DNA of 15,229 bases from Thermodesulfovibrio sp. (GTDB lineage: Bacteria > Nitrospirota > Thermodesulfovibrionia > Thermodesulfovibrionales > JdFR-85). The stretch lies in contig JALUAR010000128.1 in assembly GCA_027050975.1 (NCBI GenBank), forward strand, positions 1 to 15,229, written 5' to 3'. Positions 1 through 6,494 of this stretch are shown here, piece by piece (the first letter of the stretch is position 1; every line of letters starts with the position of its first letter). The notes under the pieces are model-generated. The model was given only the letters and a program-made list of their open reading frames with translations. It searched no databases and was not told the origin of the DNA. Both the position numbers and the translations under genes were made by a program.

Positions 1-147
1 AATCTTTTCATTTTTCCGTAAAATCCTGTAAAATAAAAAGTATTCTTTTTTTAACCGGAAGCTTTTTCTGTTTTGATGCTGTCTTGTTTCAGGCTTTGGG
101 TTCGGTAAAGCTATTAACGAATCATTAATGAATATCAGGAGGCGTTT

Positions 148-1383
148 ATGGGATTTGTAACAGGACTGAAATGCAGGGAATGTGGCAGACAGTATGAGAT
201 AGAGCCAATATACGTATGCGAGTTCTGCTTCGGACCGCTTGAGGTTGTATATGATTATAAGAAAATAAAAAAGGCTATTTCGAGAAAACGTATAGAAAAA
301 AGAGAGGCAAATCTCTGGAGATACAAAGAGTTACTTCCAATTGATAAGGAGCCGCAGGCCGGACTTTACTCTGGATTTACCCCCCTTGTTAAGGCTGACA
401 ACCTGGGCAAAGAACTCGGTTTAAAGGAGTTGTACATCAAAGATGATACGGTTGCCCATCCTACATTCTCTTTTAAGGACAGGGTGGTGGCAGTGGCACT
501 AACAAAGGCAAAGGAGTTTGGTTTCGACACAGTTGCATGTGCCTCTACAGGCAATCTTGCTCACTCTGTCTCTGCCCAGGGTGCAAAGGCAGGATTCAAG
601 AGGTTTATTTTCATACCTGCAACATTGGAGGAATCAAAGATCACGTCCTCTCTTGTTTTCGAACCGAATCTGATAGCAGTGGACGGAAACTATGACGAGG
701 TTAACAGGCTCTGCAGCGAGATAGCCAACCGTTACAGATGGGCCTTTGTTAATATAAACATCCGTCCATTTTATGCCGAGGGTTCGAAGTCAATAGGATT
801 TGAGATTGCGGAACAACTCGGTTGGAAAGCCCCTGACAATGTGATAGTGCCATGTGCAAGTGGTTCGCTTCTTACCAAGATATGGAAGGCTTTCAAAGAG
901 ATGAAAGAGGTTGGACTTATTAAAGAGGCAGATACAAAGGTCTTTGCCGCCCAGGCACTCGGATGTAATCCGATAGTTACCGCCATTAAAAACGACACCG
1001 ATGTCATCAGACCCATGAAACCGGACACTGTTGCCAAATCCCTTGCAATAGGAAACCCTGCAGACGGATATTATGCTTATGCGGCGGTAAAGGAGTCAGG
1101 AGGATACGGTGAAGAGGTAACGGATGATGAGATAATCGAGGGGATGAAACTTCTGGCCAGAACCGAGGGTATTTTTGCAGAGACTGCAGGAGGTGTTACT
1201 GTAGCTGTTACGAAAAAGCTTGTCGAGCAGGGATATATAGGTAAGAATGAAGTGACGGTAATATGTGTGACAGGCAACGGTTTGAAGACCAGGGAGGCCC
1301 TTGAAGGCAGGATGAGTTCGCCGATTTACATAAAGCCGAACATAGATGCCTTTGAGGAGGCACTTAAGAAGATAAAGGCATAA
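148..1383 (+). CDS. thrC: Threonine synthase paralogue with N-terminal zinc ribbon (PLP fold type II)
   Basis: Pyridoxal-phosphate enzyme of the threonine synthase family (411 aa), which converts O-phosphohomoserine to threonine in classical members. Residues 9-27 form a zinc ribbon (C9xxC12, C24xxC27). The PLP lysine is K110 in the SFKDR motif, the substrate loop ASTGNLAHS lies near 132-140, and TGNGLK is near the C-terminus. AGGAGG at 137-142 fixes the ATG. It differs from the second synthase in this window: where that protein has PVGNAGN, this one has PCASGSLLTK (236-245), so the PLP-phosphate loop is not canonical, and FYAEGSKS replaces RLEGQKS. It is followed by a CysO-like carrier gene after 52 bases. 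The family is clear. The substrate is less so: threonine synthase, or a sulfhydrylase using carrier-bound sulfur, are both possible. No confident promoter is visible in bases 1-147. Confidence 0.88.
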   Translation: MGFVTGLKCRECGRQYEIEPIYVCEFCFGPLEVVYDYKKIKKAISRKRIEKREANLWRYKELLPIDKEPQAGLYSGFTPLVKADNLGKELGLKELYIKDDTVAHPTFSFKDRVVAVALTKAKEFGFDTVACASTGNLAHSVSAQGAKAGFKRFIFIPATLEESKITSSLVFEPNLIAVDGNYDEVNRLCSEIANRYRWAFVNINIRPFYAEGSKSIGFEIAEQLGWKAPDNVIVPCASGSLLTKIWKAFKEMKEVGLIKEADTKVFAAQALGCNPIVTAIKNDTDVIRPMKPDTVAKSLAIGNPADGYYAYAAVKESGGYGEEVTDDEIIEGMKLLARTEGIFAETAGGVTVAVTKKLVEQGYIGKNEVTVICVTGNGLKTREALEGRMSSPIYIKPNIDAFEEALKKIKA

Positions 1384-1435
1384 CGCAGCAAACCCGATAA
1401 ACGCAATAAACATTTATTACAGAAAGGGGGTAACA

Positions 1436-1717
1436 ATGGCAGTAAAAGTAAGAATTCCTACACCATTGCAGAGGCTTACAGATGGAAAGGAAGAGGTTGA
1501 AGGAAAGCCCGGAAAGCTGATTGACCTCATAATGGACCTTGACTCACGCTATCCAGGACTTGCTGAGAGGGTTTCTGAAAACGGTAAAATCCGCAGATTT
1601 GTGAATATCTATGTGAATGAAGAGGATGTTCGTTTCCTTAATGCCGAAGAAACCGAGGTCAAGGATGGTGATGAGGTCTCAATAGTTCCTGCCATTGCAG
1701 GAGGAAGGGGGATTTAA
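1436..1717 (+). CDS. CysO/MoaD/ThiS-family ubiquitin-like sulfur-carrier protein
   Basis: A 93-aa beta-grasp sulfur carrier. In this family the C-terminal Gly-Gly is adenylated and converted to a thiocarboxylate that donates sulfur to molybdopterin, thiazole or amino-acid synthesis. The stretch RFVNIYVNEEDVRF (54-67) followed by DGDEVSIVPAIAGG (77-90) closely resembles, from memory, mycobacterial CysO, the sulfur donor for the cysteine synthase CysM, more than MoaD or ThiS. The Gly-Gly at 89-90 is not terminal: Arg-Gly-Ile follows, so processing would be needed before activation, or the protein does not act as a thiocarboxylate. AAAGGGGG at 1423-1430 is the ribosome site. The stop codon shares one base with the ATG of the NIL gene, so the two are probably translationally coupled. 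No E1-like activator or JAMM protease gene is in the window. Confidence 0.88.
   Translation: MAVKVRIPTPLQRLTDGKEEVEGKPGKLIDLIMDLDSRYPGLAERVSENGKIRRFVNIYVNEEDVRFLNAEETEVKDGDEVSIVPAIAGGRGI
1699..1710 (+). promoter_or_regulatory. Ribosome binding site of the NIL gene inside the Gly-Gly tail codons
   Basis: AGGAGGAAGGGG lies within the last codons of the sulfur-carrier gene and 6 bases before the NIL-gene ATG at 1717. The same bases encode part of the Ala-Gly-Gly-Arg-Gly tail. The tail residues after Gly-Gly may therefore be partly dictated by the need for a ribosome site. Confidence 0.7.
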
Positions 1718-1953
1718 TGAAACTTAGGGTTAAACTTACTTTCCCGCAACACCTTATTAAAGAGCCGGTCCTCTTTACCATGGCAAAAAAGTATGATGTT
1801 ATGCCGAACATCAGACGGGCGAGGGTAACGGAGACCGTAGGAGAGATGATTTTAGAGCTGGAGGGGGAAGAGAAGAACCTTGAGGATGGACTTCAGTCCC
1901 TGAGAGAGCAGGGAGTTGAGGTGGAGTTTGTGGAGGGCGACTTTATAGAATAA
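1717..1953 (+). CDS. NIL-domain protein
   Basis: A 78-aa stand-alone protein resembling the NIL domain (ferredoxin-like fold), known as the C-terminal regulatory domain of the MetN methionine transporter ATPase. The sequence begins KLRVKLTFPQHLIKEPVLFTMAKK, followed by a VMPNIRRARVTETVGEM segment and a regular GVEVEFVEGD end, matching the family's pattern. No signal peptide, membrane segment or cysteine is present, so it is a soluble cytoplasmic protein without an iron-sulfur site. It starts on the last base of the sulfur-carrier stop codon and is followed by a synthase gene 20 bases later. Stand-alone or ferredoxin-fused NIL proteins are known in anaerobes in sulfide-to-homocysteine pathways. 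The placement here fits a role in sulfur amino-acid synthesis, either as a methionine sensor or as a protein partner; that role is inferred. Confidence 0.85.
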   Translation: MKLRVKLTFPQHLIKEPVLFTMAKKYDVMPNIRRARVTETVGEMILELEGEEKNLEDGLQSLREQGVEVEFVEGDFIE

Positions 1954-1973
1954 GCTAAGGAGGATGTCTTTTC

Positions 1974-3101
1974 ATGAGCCAAAGTGAATCACAATTGTCA
2001 GGCCAGCAGTCTGATTCAGAAGACCGAATGTCCAGGCGATGGAGAGGTATTATCAATGAATACAGAGAGTTCCTGCCAGTAAGTGATAAAACCCCGGTCA
2101 TCACCCTTTATGAGGGAAACACCCCTCTGATAAACGCAGCCAATCTTCAGAGAGAGTTGGGGATAAATCTTAATCTTTACTTTAAGTTTGACGGAGCCAA
2201 CCCAACGGGTTCCTTCAAAGACAGGGGAATGACCCTTGCTTTGTCAAAGGCAGTGGAGGATGGTGCGCGTGCTGTTATATGTGCCTCAACAGGCAATACC
2301 TCCGCTTCTGCGGCTGCCTATGCTGCCCGAGCAGGTATAAAAGCCATTGTGCTTATCCCTGAGGGTAAAATTGCCCTTGGTAAGCTTGTTCAGGCTCTTA
2401 TTCATGGTGCTGAGGTAATTCAGATAGAGGGAAACTTTGACCAGGCCCTGTCCATTGTTCGAGAGATGGTGCAGAAGTATCCCATTACATTGGTCAATTC
2501 AATAAACCCCTATCGCTTGGAAGGTCAAAAAAGCGCAGCCTTTGAGGTCTGTGACCAGTTGGGAGGTAGTCCCGAATTCCATGCCCTGCCAGTGGGGAAT
2601 GCAGGCAATATAACCGCATACTGGAGAGGTTACAAGGAGTACTATCGTGCAGGTCTCATAGGAACTCTGCCGAAGATGTTGGGTTTTCAGGCTGCCGGGG
2701 CAGCACCTATAGTACTTGGAAGACCTGTTGAGAGACCAGAGACCATAGCCACCGCTATCAGAATAGGTAATCCGGCTAGCTGGCAGTATGCAGTGCAGGC
2801 CAGAGATGAGTCCGGTGGTGTGATAGAATCTGTAACAGATGAAGAAATACTTCAATCATATCGGTATATAGCATCCCTTGAGGGCATATTCTGTGAGCCG
2901 GCCTCAGCTGCATCTCTGGCAGGTGTTTTGAAGCTGTATCGCGAAGGATATTTCAGTGGTGGAGAGACAGTGGTCTGCACACTTACAGGTAACGGGCTGA
3001 AGGATCCTGATACAGTATTCAAGGTTGCCGACAGGCCCAGAAAGGTTGAGGCAAGGACAGAGGCGGTGGAAGAGATCCTTTCCGATGTGCTGAAAGGATA
3101 G
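1974..3101 (+). CDS. thrC: Threonine synthase (classical type)
   Basis: Threonine synthase, the last step of threonine synthesis (O-phosphohomoserine to threonine), 375 aa. The core is highly typical: RWRGIINEYREFLP (22-35), NPTGSFKDRG with PLP lysine K82, ASTGNTSASAAAYAARAG (104-121), RLEGQKS (181-187), PVGNAGNITAYWRGY (206-220) and TLTGNGLKDPD near the end. The ATG at 1974 has AAGGAGG at 1957-1963. The next Met (residue 19) is where most relatives begin, but no good ribosome site precedes it. I therefore keep the longer start, which adds a short Ser/Gln-rich tail absent from typical members. No zinc ribbon is present, unlike the paralogue upstream. This is the more likely housekeeping enzyme. 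It closes the first gene block before a 422-base non-coding gap. Confidence 0.95.
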   Translation: MSQSESQLSGQQSDSEDRMSRRWRGIINEYREFLPVSDKTPVITLYEGNTPLINAANLQRELGINLNLYFKFDGANPTGSFKDRGMTLALSKAVEDGARAVICASTGNTSASAAAYAARAGIKAIVLIPEGKIALGKLVQALIHGAEVIQIEGNFDQALSIVREMVQKYPITLVNSINPYRLEGQKSAAFEVCDQLGGSPEFHALPVGNAGNITAYWRGYKEYYRAGLIGTLPKMLGFQAAGAAPIVLGRPVERPETIATAIRIGNPASWQYAVQARDESGGVIESVTDEEILQSYRYIASLEGIFCEPASAASLAGVLKLYREGYFSGGETVVCTLTGNGLKDPDTVFKVADRPRKVEARTEAVEEILSDVLKG

Positions 3102-3467
3102 GTTTACAAGTCTTATTGGAGCACGGAAGTTCTTTCAGTGGTGGTAAGATATCTTTGATTGTCTTTAGTAGACTGTCCGCTCCGAAGATAAAGGTCTTAG
3201 GCACATAAAGAGATTTTATAGTATCCCTTTTACACCCTCACTCTGCATTGTTATTGTAAAAAGGAAGGTTAGATACTCTAAATTTGCCGATTGACTAGTC
3301 AGGCAGGCAGTGGGTCAGGCCAGCCCGGTCCTCTCAATATAGGACTTTCTTCTATGAAAAAGCGGTTTCTTTCTGCTGGTGATTCTGATTTCCAATACAG
3401 CTCAAAGGCAATACCCACTACCTGTTATGAAACTCTATTTTCTATCGGCATTTTGGGAAGTTACGCC

Positions 3468-3485
3468 GAGTTCTTTAAAAAACTC
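3468..3485. promoter_or_regulatory. Near-perfect 18-bp palindrome, candidate operator
   Basis: GAGTTCTTTAAAAAACTC is an inverted repeat with 8 of 9 base pairs matching and no loop, so a protein-binding site is more likely than an RNA hairpin. It overlaps the probable -35 element of the promoter before the ApgM-family gene, a location suited to repression. Confidence 0.4.
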
Positions 3486-3503
3486 TATTGTAGTGTTTAT
3501 AAT
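3474..3503 (+). promoter_or_regulatory. Candidate sigma-70 promoter of the apgM-lysC block
   Basis: TATAAT at 3498-3503 is a consensus -10 box. TTTAAA at 3474-3479 is a four-of-six match to the -35 with an 18-base spacer. The predicted start near 3510 would give a 5' leader of about 14 bases carrying GAGAGG (3513-3518) before the ATG at 3524. Confidence 0.55.
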
Positions 3504-3523
3504 ATCTAAACAGAGAGGACTAC

Positions 3524-4756
3524 ATGAAATATATTGTAATAATAGGCGATGGTATGGCTGACAGACCCTTGAAGGAGCTTGGGGGGAAGACTCCCCTTCA
3601 GGTCGCATTCACTCCTAACATGGACAGTCTTGCTTCAAAGGGAAGGCTTGGACTTGTTCGAACCATACCGGAGGGGTTTCAGCCTGGCTCTGATGTGGCA
3701 AATCTGAGTATTCTGGGATATGATCCCAGAAAATACTATTCCGGAAGGGCTCCCCTTGAGGCTGCCAGTATGGGGATAGAGCTTGATGCCCGGGACGTGG
3801 CATTCAGATGTAATCTTGTCACCCTTAAATATAATAAGACAAGGGACAGGGCGATAATGGAAGACTATAGTGCCGGCCACATCAGTACAGAGGAGGCCAG
3901 AGAGTTGATTCAGGCCGTTGACAAAGAATTGGGTACGGAAGATATCAGATTTTATCCCGGTGTTAGTTATCGCCATCTTATGCTATGGCACAACGGAGAG
4001 AGTGACATAGAGTGCATCCCTCCCCATGACATTATAGGTAAGGAGATTACAGAGTACCTCCCGGTGGGAAAGGGTGAGGATGTAATAAGAGCGCTTATGG
4101 AACGCTCAGTGGGGATTCTTGAGGGTCATCCTGTAAATAAGAAGAGAGTCTCTGAGGGTAAAAAGGTTGCAAACAGCATATGGTTGTGGGGACAGGGTAG
4201 AAGACCCCAGATGCCCACATTCAAGCAGAAGTACGATATCTCGGGAGCACTGGTCAGTGCCGTGGATCTCACCAAAGGGCTTGGTGTTTATGCAGGCTTT
4301 GAGATACTCGATGTGCCAGGTGTGACAGGTTATCTGGATACCAATTATCTGGGTAAGGCAGAGTATTCCCTCAAGGCTCTCGAAAGGCATGACTTTGTCT
4401 ACATTCATGTTGAGGCCCCTGACGAGGCAGGCCATAGTGGTAATTACAAGGACAAAATAAAGGCCATAGAGGATTTTGACGCCTTAGTGGTTGGATCAAT
4501 CGTCAGAGGTGCAAAATACTTTGAGGATTACAGGATCCTGCTTATGCCCGACCATGCCACTCCTATTGAGATCAGGACCCATTCTGATGAGATGGTTCCT
4601 TTTGTCATATACGACAGCACGGATGTACAGGACAACAAGGGAGCCACCTTTGATGAGGAGATCGCGAAAAGGGATGATATATTAGTGCTACAGGACGGAT
4701 ACAAACTAATGGATTATTTTATTCAAGGTAAGGACCCTTCCTTTCAACCAGAATAG
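3524..4756 (+). CDS. apgM: ApgM-family (phosphoglycerate mutase-like) enzyme, probable homoserine kinase
   Basis: A 410-aa alkaline-phosphatase-superfamily protein of the archaeal-type cofactor-independent phosphoglycerate mutase family (COG3635). Visible metal and catalytic residues are D9 in GDGMAD, S56 in GSDVANLS, D300 and H304 in APDEAGHSG, D343-H344 in PDHATP and H353 in RTHSD. Automatic annotation usually calls such proteins phosphoglycerate mutase, but a subfamily (described in TIGRFAMs as proposed homoserine kinase, TIGR02535) is found with threonine genes in genomes that lack ThrB. Here it lies between threonine synthase and aspartate kinase, so phosphorylation of homoserine, supplying O-phosphohomoserine to the synthases upstream, is the more economical reading. 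The family is certain; the substrate is inferred from position. It has its own candidate promoter and a 52-base gap to lysC. Confidence 0.88.
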   Translation: MKYIVIIGDGMADRPLKELGGKTPLQVAFTPNMDSLASKGRLGLVRTIPEGFQPGSDVANLSILGYDPRKYYSGRAPLEAASMGIELDARDVAFRCNLVTLKYNKTRDRAIMEDYSAGHISTEEARELIQAVDKELGTEDIRFYPGVSYRHLMLWHNGESDIECIPPHDIIGKEITEYLPVGKGEDVIRALMERSVGILEGHPVNKKRVSEGKKVANSIWLWGQGRRPQMPTFKQKYDISGALVSAVDLTKGLGVYAGFEILDVPGVTGYLDTNYLGKAEYSLKALERHDFVYIHVEAPDEAGHSGNYKDKIKAIEDFDALVVGSIVRGAKYFEDYRILLMPDHATPIEIRTHSDEMVPFVIYDSTDVQDNKGATFDEEIAKRDDILVLQDGYKLMDYFIQGKDPSFQPE

Positions 4757-4808
4757 TAGACTTTTAGAAATATACCAAAACCGATCAGTTAGAGGAGGTT
4801 AGAGGTTA

Positions 4809-6032
4809 ATGCTGATAGTTCAAAAATACGGTGGTACATCTGTTGCCGATGTGGAGAGGATAAAGGCAGTGGCTGAACGTGTGGTTCGTACTGCCCGTGA
4901 GGGACACAAGGTGGTTGTTGTGGTCTCTGCAATGGCTGGTGAGACGGACAAGCTGATCGAGCTTGCCTATCAGGTCTCTTCGCATCCTGGAGAGCGTGAG
5001 ATGGATCTTCTACTTTCATCGGGTGAGCGAGTGACAAGTGCGCTTACAGCCATGGCAATTCAGGAACTCGGGCACAAAGCCATTGCTTTGACAGGCAGAC
5101 AGATGGGAATCATAACCGATGCGGTTCATACAAAGGCAAAGATAGAGAAGATATCGGGTGAAAGGGCTAAAAAGGCCCTGGATGAGGGATATGTTGTAGT
5201 TGTTGCAGGGTTTCAGGGCATTACGGAAGATGACGGAGAGGTGACCACTCTTGGAAGAGGCGGTTCGGATCTCACTGCTGTTGCCATAGCATCGGTCCTT
5301 GGTGCCGATCTATGTGAGATTTATACGGACGTGGAAGGGGTTTATACCACAGATCCCAATATAGTGCCGGAGGCCCGTAAACTGGAAAAGATTTCCTACG
5401 AGGAGATGCTTGAGTTGGCCAGCTCCGGGGCAAAGGTGCTTCAGACACGTTCCGTTGAGTTTGCAATGAAATATAATGTACCCCTTGTGGTACGGTCAAC
5501 GTTTACAGATAATCCAGGCACCTATGTTGTGAAGGAGGATAAGGATATGGAAAAGGTGGAAGTCTCAGGAGTAGCCTACGATAAGAACCAGACAAAGATA
5601 ACCATACTTGGAGTGCCGGATAGACCGGGTATTGCAGCAAAGCTCTTCAAATCCATTGCCGATGCAAATATCGTAGTTGATATGATTGTCCAGAACATAA
5701 GCAGTGACGGTAAGGCTACGGACATATCGTTTACAGTTCCGAGAACAGACAGTGACCGGGCTGTGCGTATCACTGAAGAGATTGCCAGGGAATTAGGAGC
5801 AAAGGGTGTTTCTGTTGATGACAGTATTGCGAAGGTCTCAATCGTAGGTGTTGGTATGAAGACCCATTCCGGAGTTGCCGCAAAGATGTTTGAGACTTTG
5901 GCCAATCATGGTATCAACATCATGATGATAAGCACCTCGGAGATAAAGGTATCCTGTGTAATAGATGCCAAATATACCGAACTGGCTGTAAGGGTTCTCC
6001 ATAATGCCTTTGACCTCGCCGCCGAGGAATAA
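4809..6032 (+). CDS. lysC: Aspartate kinase (monofunctional, with two ACT domains)
   Basis: Catalyses the first step of the lysine, threonine and methionine pathway (aspartate to 4-phosphoaspartate). It is 407 aa, the usual size of the bacterial monofunctional class. The kinase domain (1-240) shows KYGGTSVA (6-13), SGERVTS (71-77), GFQG (134-137), RGGSDLTA (150-157) and TDVEGVYTTDP (173-183). Two ACT domains follow, near 265-330 (beginning ILGVPDRPGIA) and 345-402 (beginning IVGVGMKTHSGVA), and these bind feedback amino acids, typically lysine and/or threonine. AGGAGG at 4793-4798 supports the ATG at 4809. An internal AAGGAGG and in-frame ATG at residue 247 sit exactly at the kinase/ACT junction, as in the alpha/beta aspartate kinases of Corynebacterium, Bacillus and Thermus. 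It is probably co-transcribed with the ApgM-family gene. Confidence 0.97.
   Translation: MLIVQKYGGTSVADVERIKAVAERVVRTAREGHKVVVVVSAMAGETDKLIELAYQVSSHPGEREMDLLLSSGERVTSALTAMAIQELGHKAIALTGRQMGIITDAVHTKAKIEKISGERAKKALDEGYVVVVAGFQGITEDDGEVTTLGRGGSDLTAVAIASVLGADLCEIYTDVEGVYTTDPNIVPEARKLEKISYEEMLELASSGAKVLQTRSVEFAMKYNVPLVVRSTFTDNPGTYVVKEDKDMEKVEVSGVAYDKNQTKITILGVPDRPGIAAKLFKSIADANIVVDMIVQNISSDGKATDISFTVPRTDSDRAVRITEEIARELGAKGVSVDDSIAKVSIVGVGMKTHSGVAAKMFETLANHGINIMMISTSEIKVSCVIDAKYTELAVRVLHNAFDLAAEE
5532..5549 (+). promoter_or_regulatory. Internal ribosome site and start codon for an aspartate kinase beta subunit
   Basis: AAGGAGG at 5532-5538, 8 bases, then ATG at 5547-5549, in frame as codon 247 of lysC. 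Translation from here would give a 161-aa protein made only of the two ACT domains. Known alpha2beta2 aspartate kinases produce their beta subunit by this in-frame internal initiation. Confidence 0.65.
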
Positions 6033-6083
6033 AAGTACTGTGCTATTCATATTTTCTTCATTTTTTTTTTGTAGACTTCCTAT

Positions 6084-6395
6084 ATGAAATGGATAATAGC
6101 CATTGTACTCTCTCTCATGTTTTCGGCAGCAGCCTTTGCCTGGCACAGGGGAGAACCGGTAACCCCGTATGGTGATTTCTGTCCCAAATGCAGCAAATAC
6201 GGAACCTGTAAGATTATGCTTACACCCTCGGAGGCTCAGAATGCCCTTGAGGAGTATTACCATAGTAAGGGGCTCTCTGTCGTTGTTGAGCAGAAAACCG
6301 GCAGGTTTATCAAAGCAAAGGTGCTTGACGGAAATCAGGTTATCGATGTGATTATTTTCGACCGCAAGACCGGCCGTATCAGATCTATTTACTAA
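6084..6395 (+). CDS. Small exported protein with CPKC motif and PepSY-like C-terminus
   Basis: A 103-aa protein of unknown function. Residues 1-19 form a signal peptide (positive Lys, hydrophobic stretch, AFA cleavage site before W20), with no lipobox cysteine, so a soluble periplasmic protein is expected. The mature protein starts WHRGEPVTPYGDF and has three cysteines (C33, C36, C42) in CPKCSKYGTC, which could bind metal or react with thiols. The C-terminal part, with VEQKTGRFIKAKV and ending FDRKTGRIRSIY, resembles a single PepSY-type beta element. The start has no recognisable ribosome site and is preceded by a run of ten T at 6061-6070. It lies 51 bases after lysC and 99 bases before lpxB and has no clear functional tie to either. 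Confidence 0.75.
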   Translation: MKWIIAIVLSLMFSAAAFAWHRGEPVTPYGDFCPKCSKYGTCKIMLTPSEAQNALEEYYHSKGLSVVVEQKTGRFIKAKVLDGNQVIDVIIFDRKTGRIRSIY

Positions 6396-6482
6396 TCCGG
6401 CTTCAGTTTTTGCTTTCATCGAATTGTATCTAACCTTTTGTCCTGCAATGAATCGTCTCACAACGAATATTACATATTTGTG

Positions 6483-6488
6483 TATAAT
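6483..6488 (+). promoter_or_regulatory. -10 box immediately before lpxB (possible leaderless transcript)
   Basis: A consensus TATAAT ends 6 bases before the ATG at 6495, so the expected transcription start coincides with the start codon. I see no convincing -35 element and no ribosome site before the ATG. Confidence 0.45.
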
Positions 6489-6494
6489 ATTAGG

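Larger units (their letters stand above)
3102..3523 (+). other. 422-base non-coding gap between thrC and the ApgM-family gene
   Basis: No convincing gene was found here. Short open frames exist on both strands but lack ribosome sites and recognisable protein patterns. I looked for lysine and SAM riboswitch core motifs and for the T-box GGGTGG element and saw none. The 12-mer TTTCAGTGGTGG occurs here (3133-3144) and inside the preceding gene (2951-2962). The last 60 bases hold a near-palindrome and a -10 box. The long gap implies that the two halves of the cluster are transcribed separately, at least in part. Confidence 0.6.

Noticed and set aside
35..52. AAAAAG-TATT-CTTTTT hairpin with T run before thrC, possible terminator of an upstream gene
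   Set aside because: The stem is almost entirely A-T with six pairs, too weak to call, and the upstream gene is outside the window.
3019..3204. Reverse-strand frame beginning MPKTFIFGADSLL
   Set aside because: About 80 bases overlap thrC on the other strand, with no ribosome site and no family recognised; considered a chance frame, although a decayed fragment cannot be excluded.
3291..3509. Open frame in the gap before the ApgM-family gene (72 aa, or 51 aa from the ATG at 3354)
   Set aside because: No ribosome site, no recognisable protein pattern, and the region carries the promoter and palindrome of the next gene.
3102..3523. Lysine or SAM riboswitch or T-box leader for aspartate-family control
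   Set aside because: I could not find their conserved core motifs by eye; a covariance-model search would settle it.
6014..6027. CCTCG-CCGC-CGAGG hairpin at the end of lysC as a terminator
   Set aside because: Only five base pairs inside the coding region, and the T10 run lies more than 30 bases further on, so it does not form an intrinsic terminator.
5838..6461. 207-aa reverse-strand frame across the end of lysC and the small exported protein
   Set aside because: It is antisense to two supported genes, has no family features and reads as a shadow frame.
6438..6494. Upstream ATG start for lpxB
   Set aside because: The added 19 residues do not resemble LpxB N-termini, no ribosome site precedes it, and a TATAAT box lies between the two starts.
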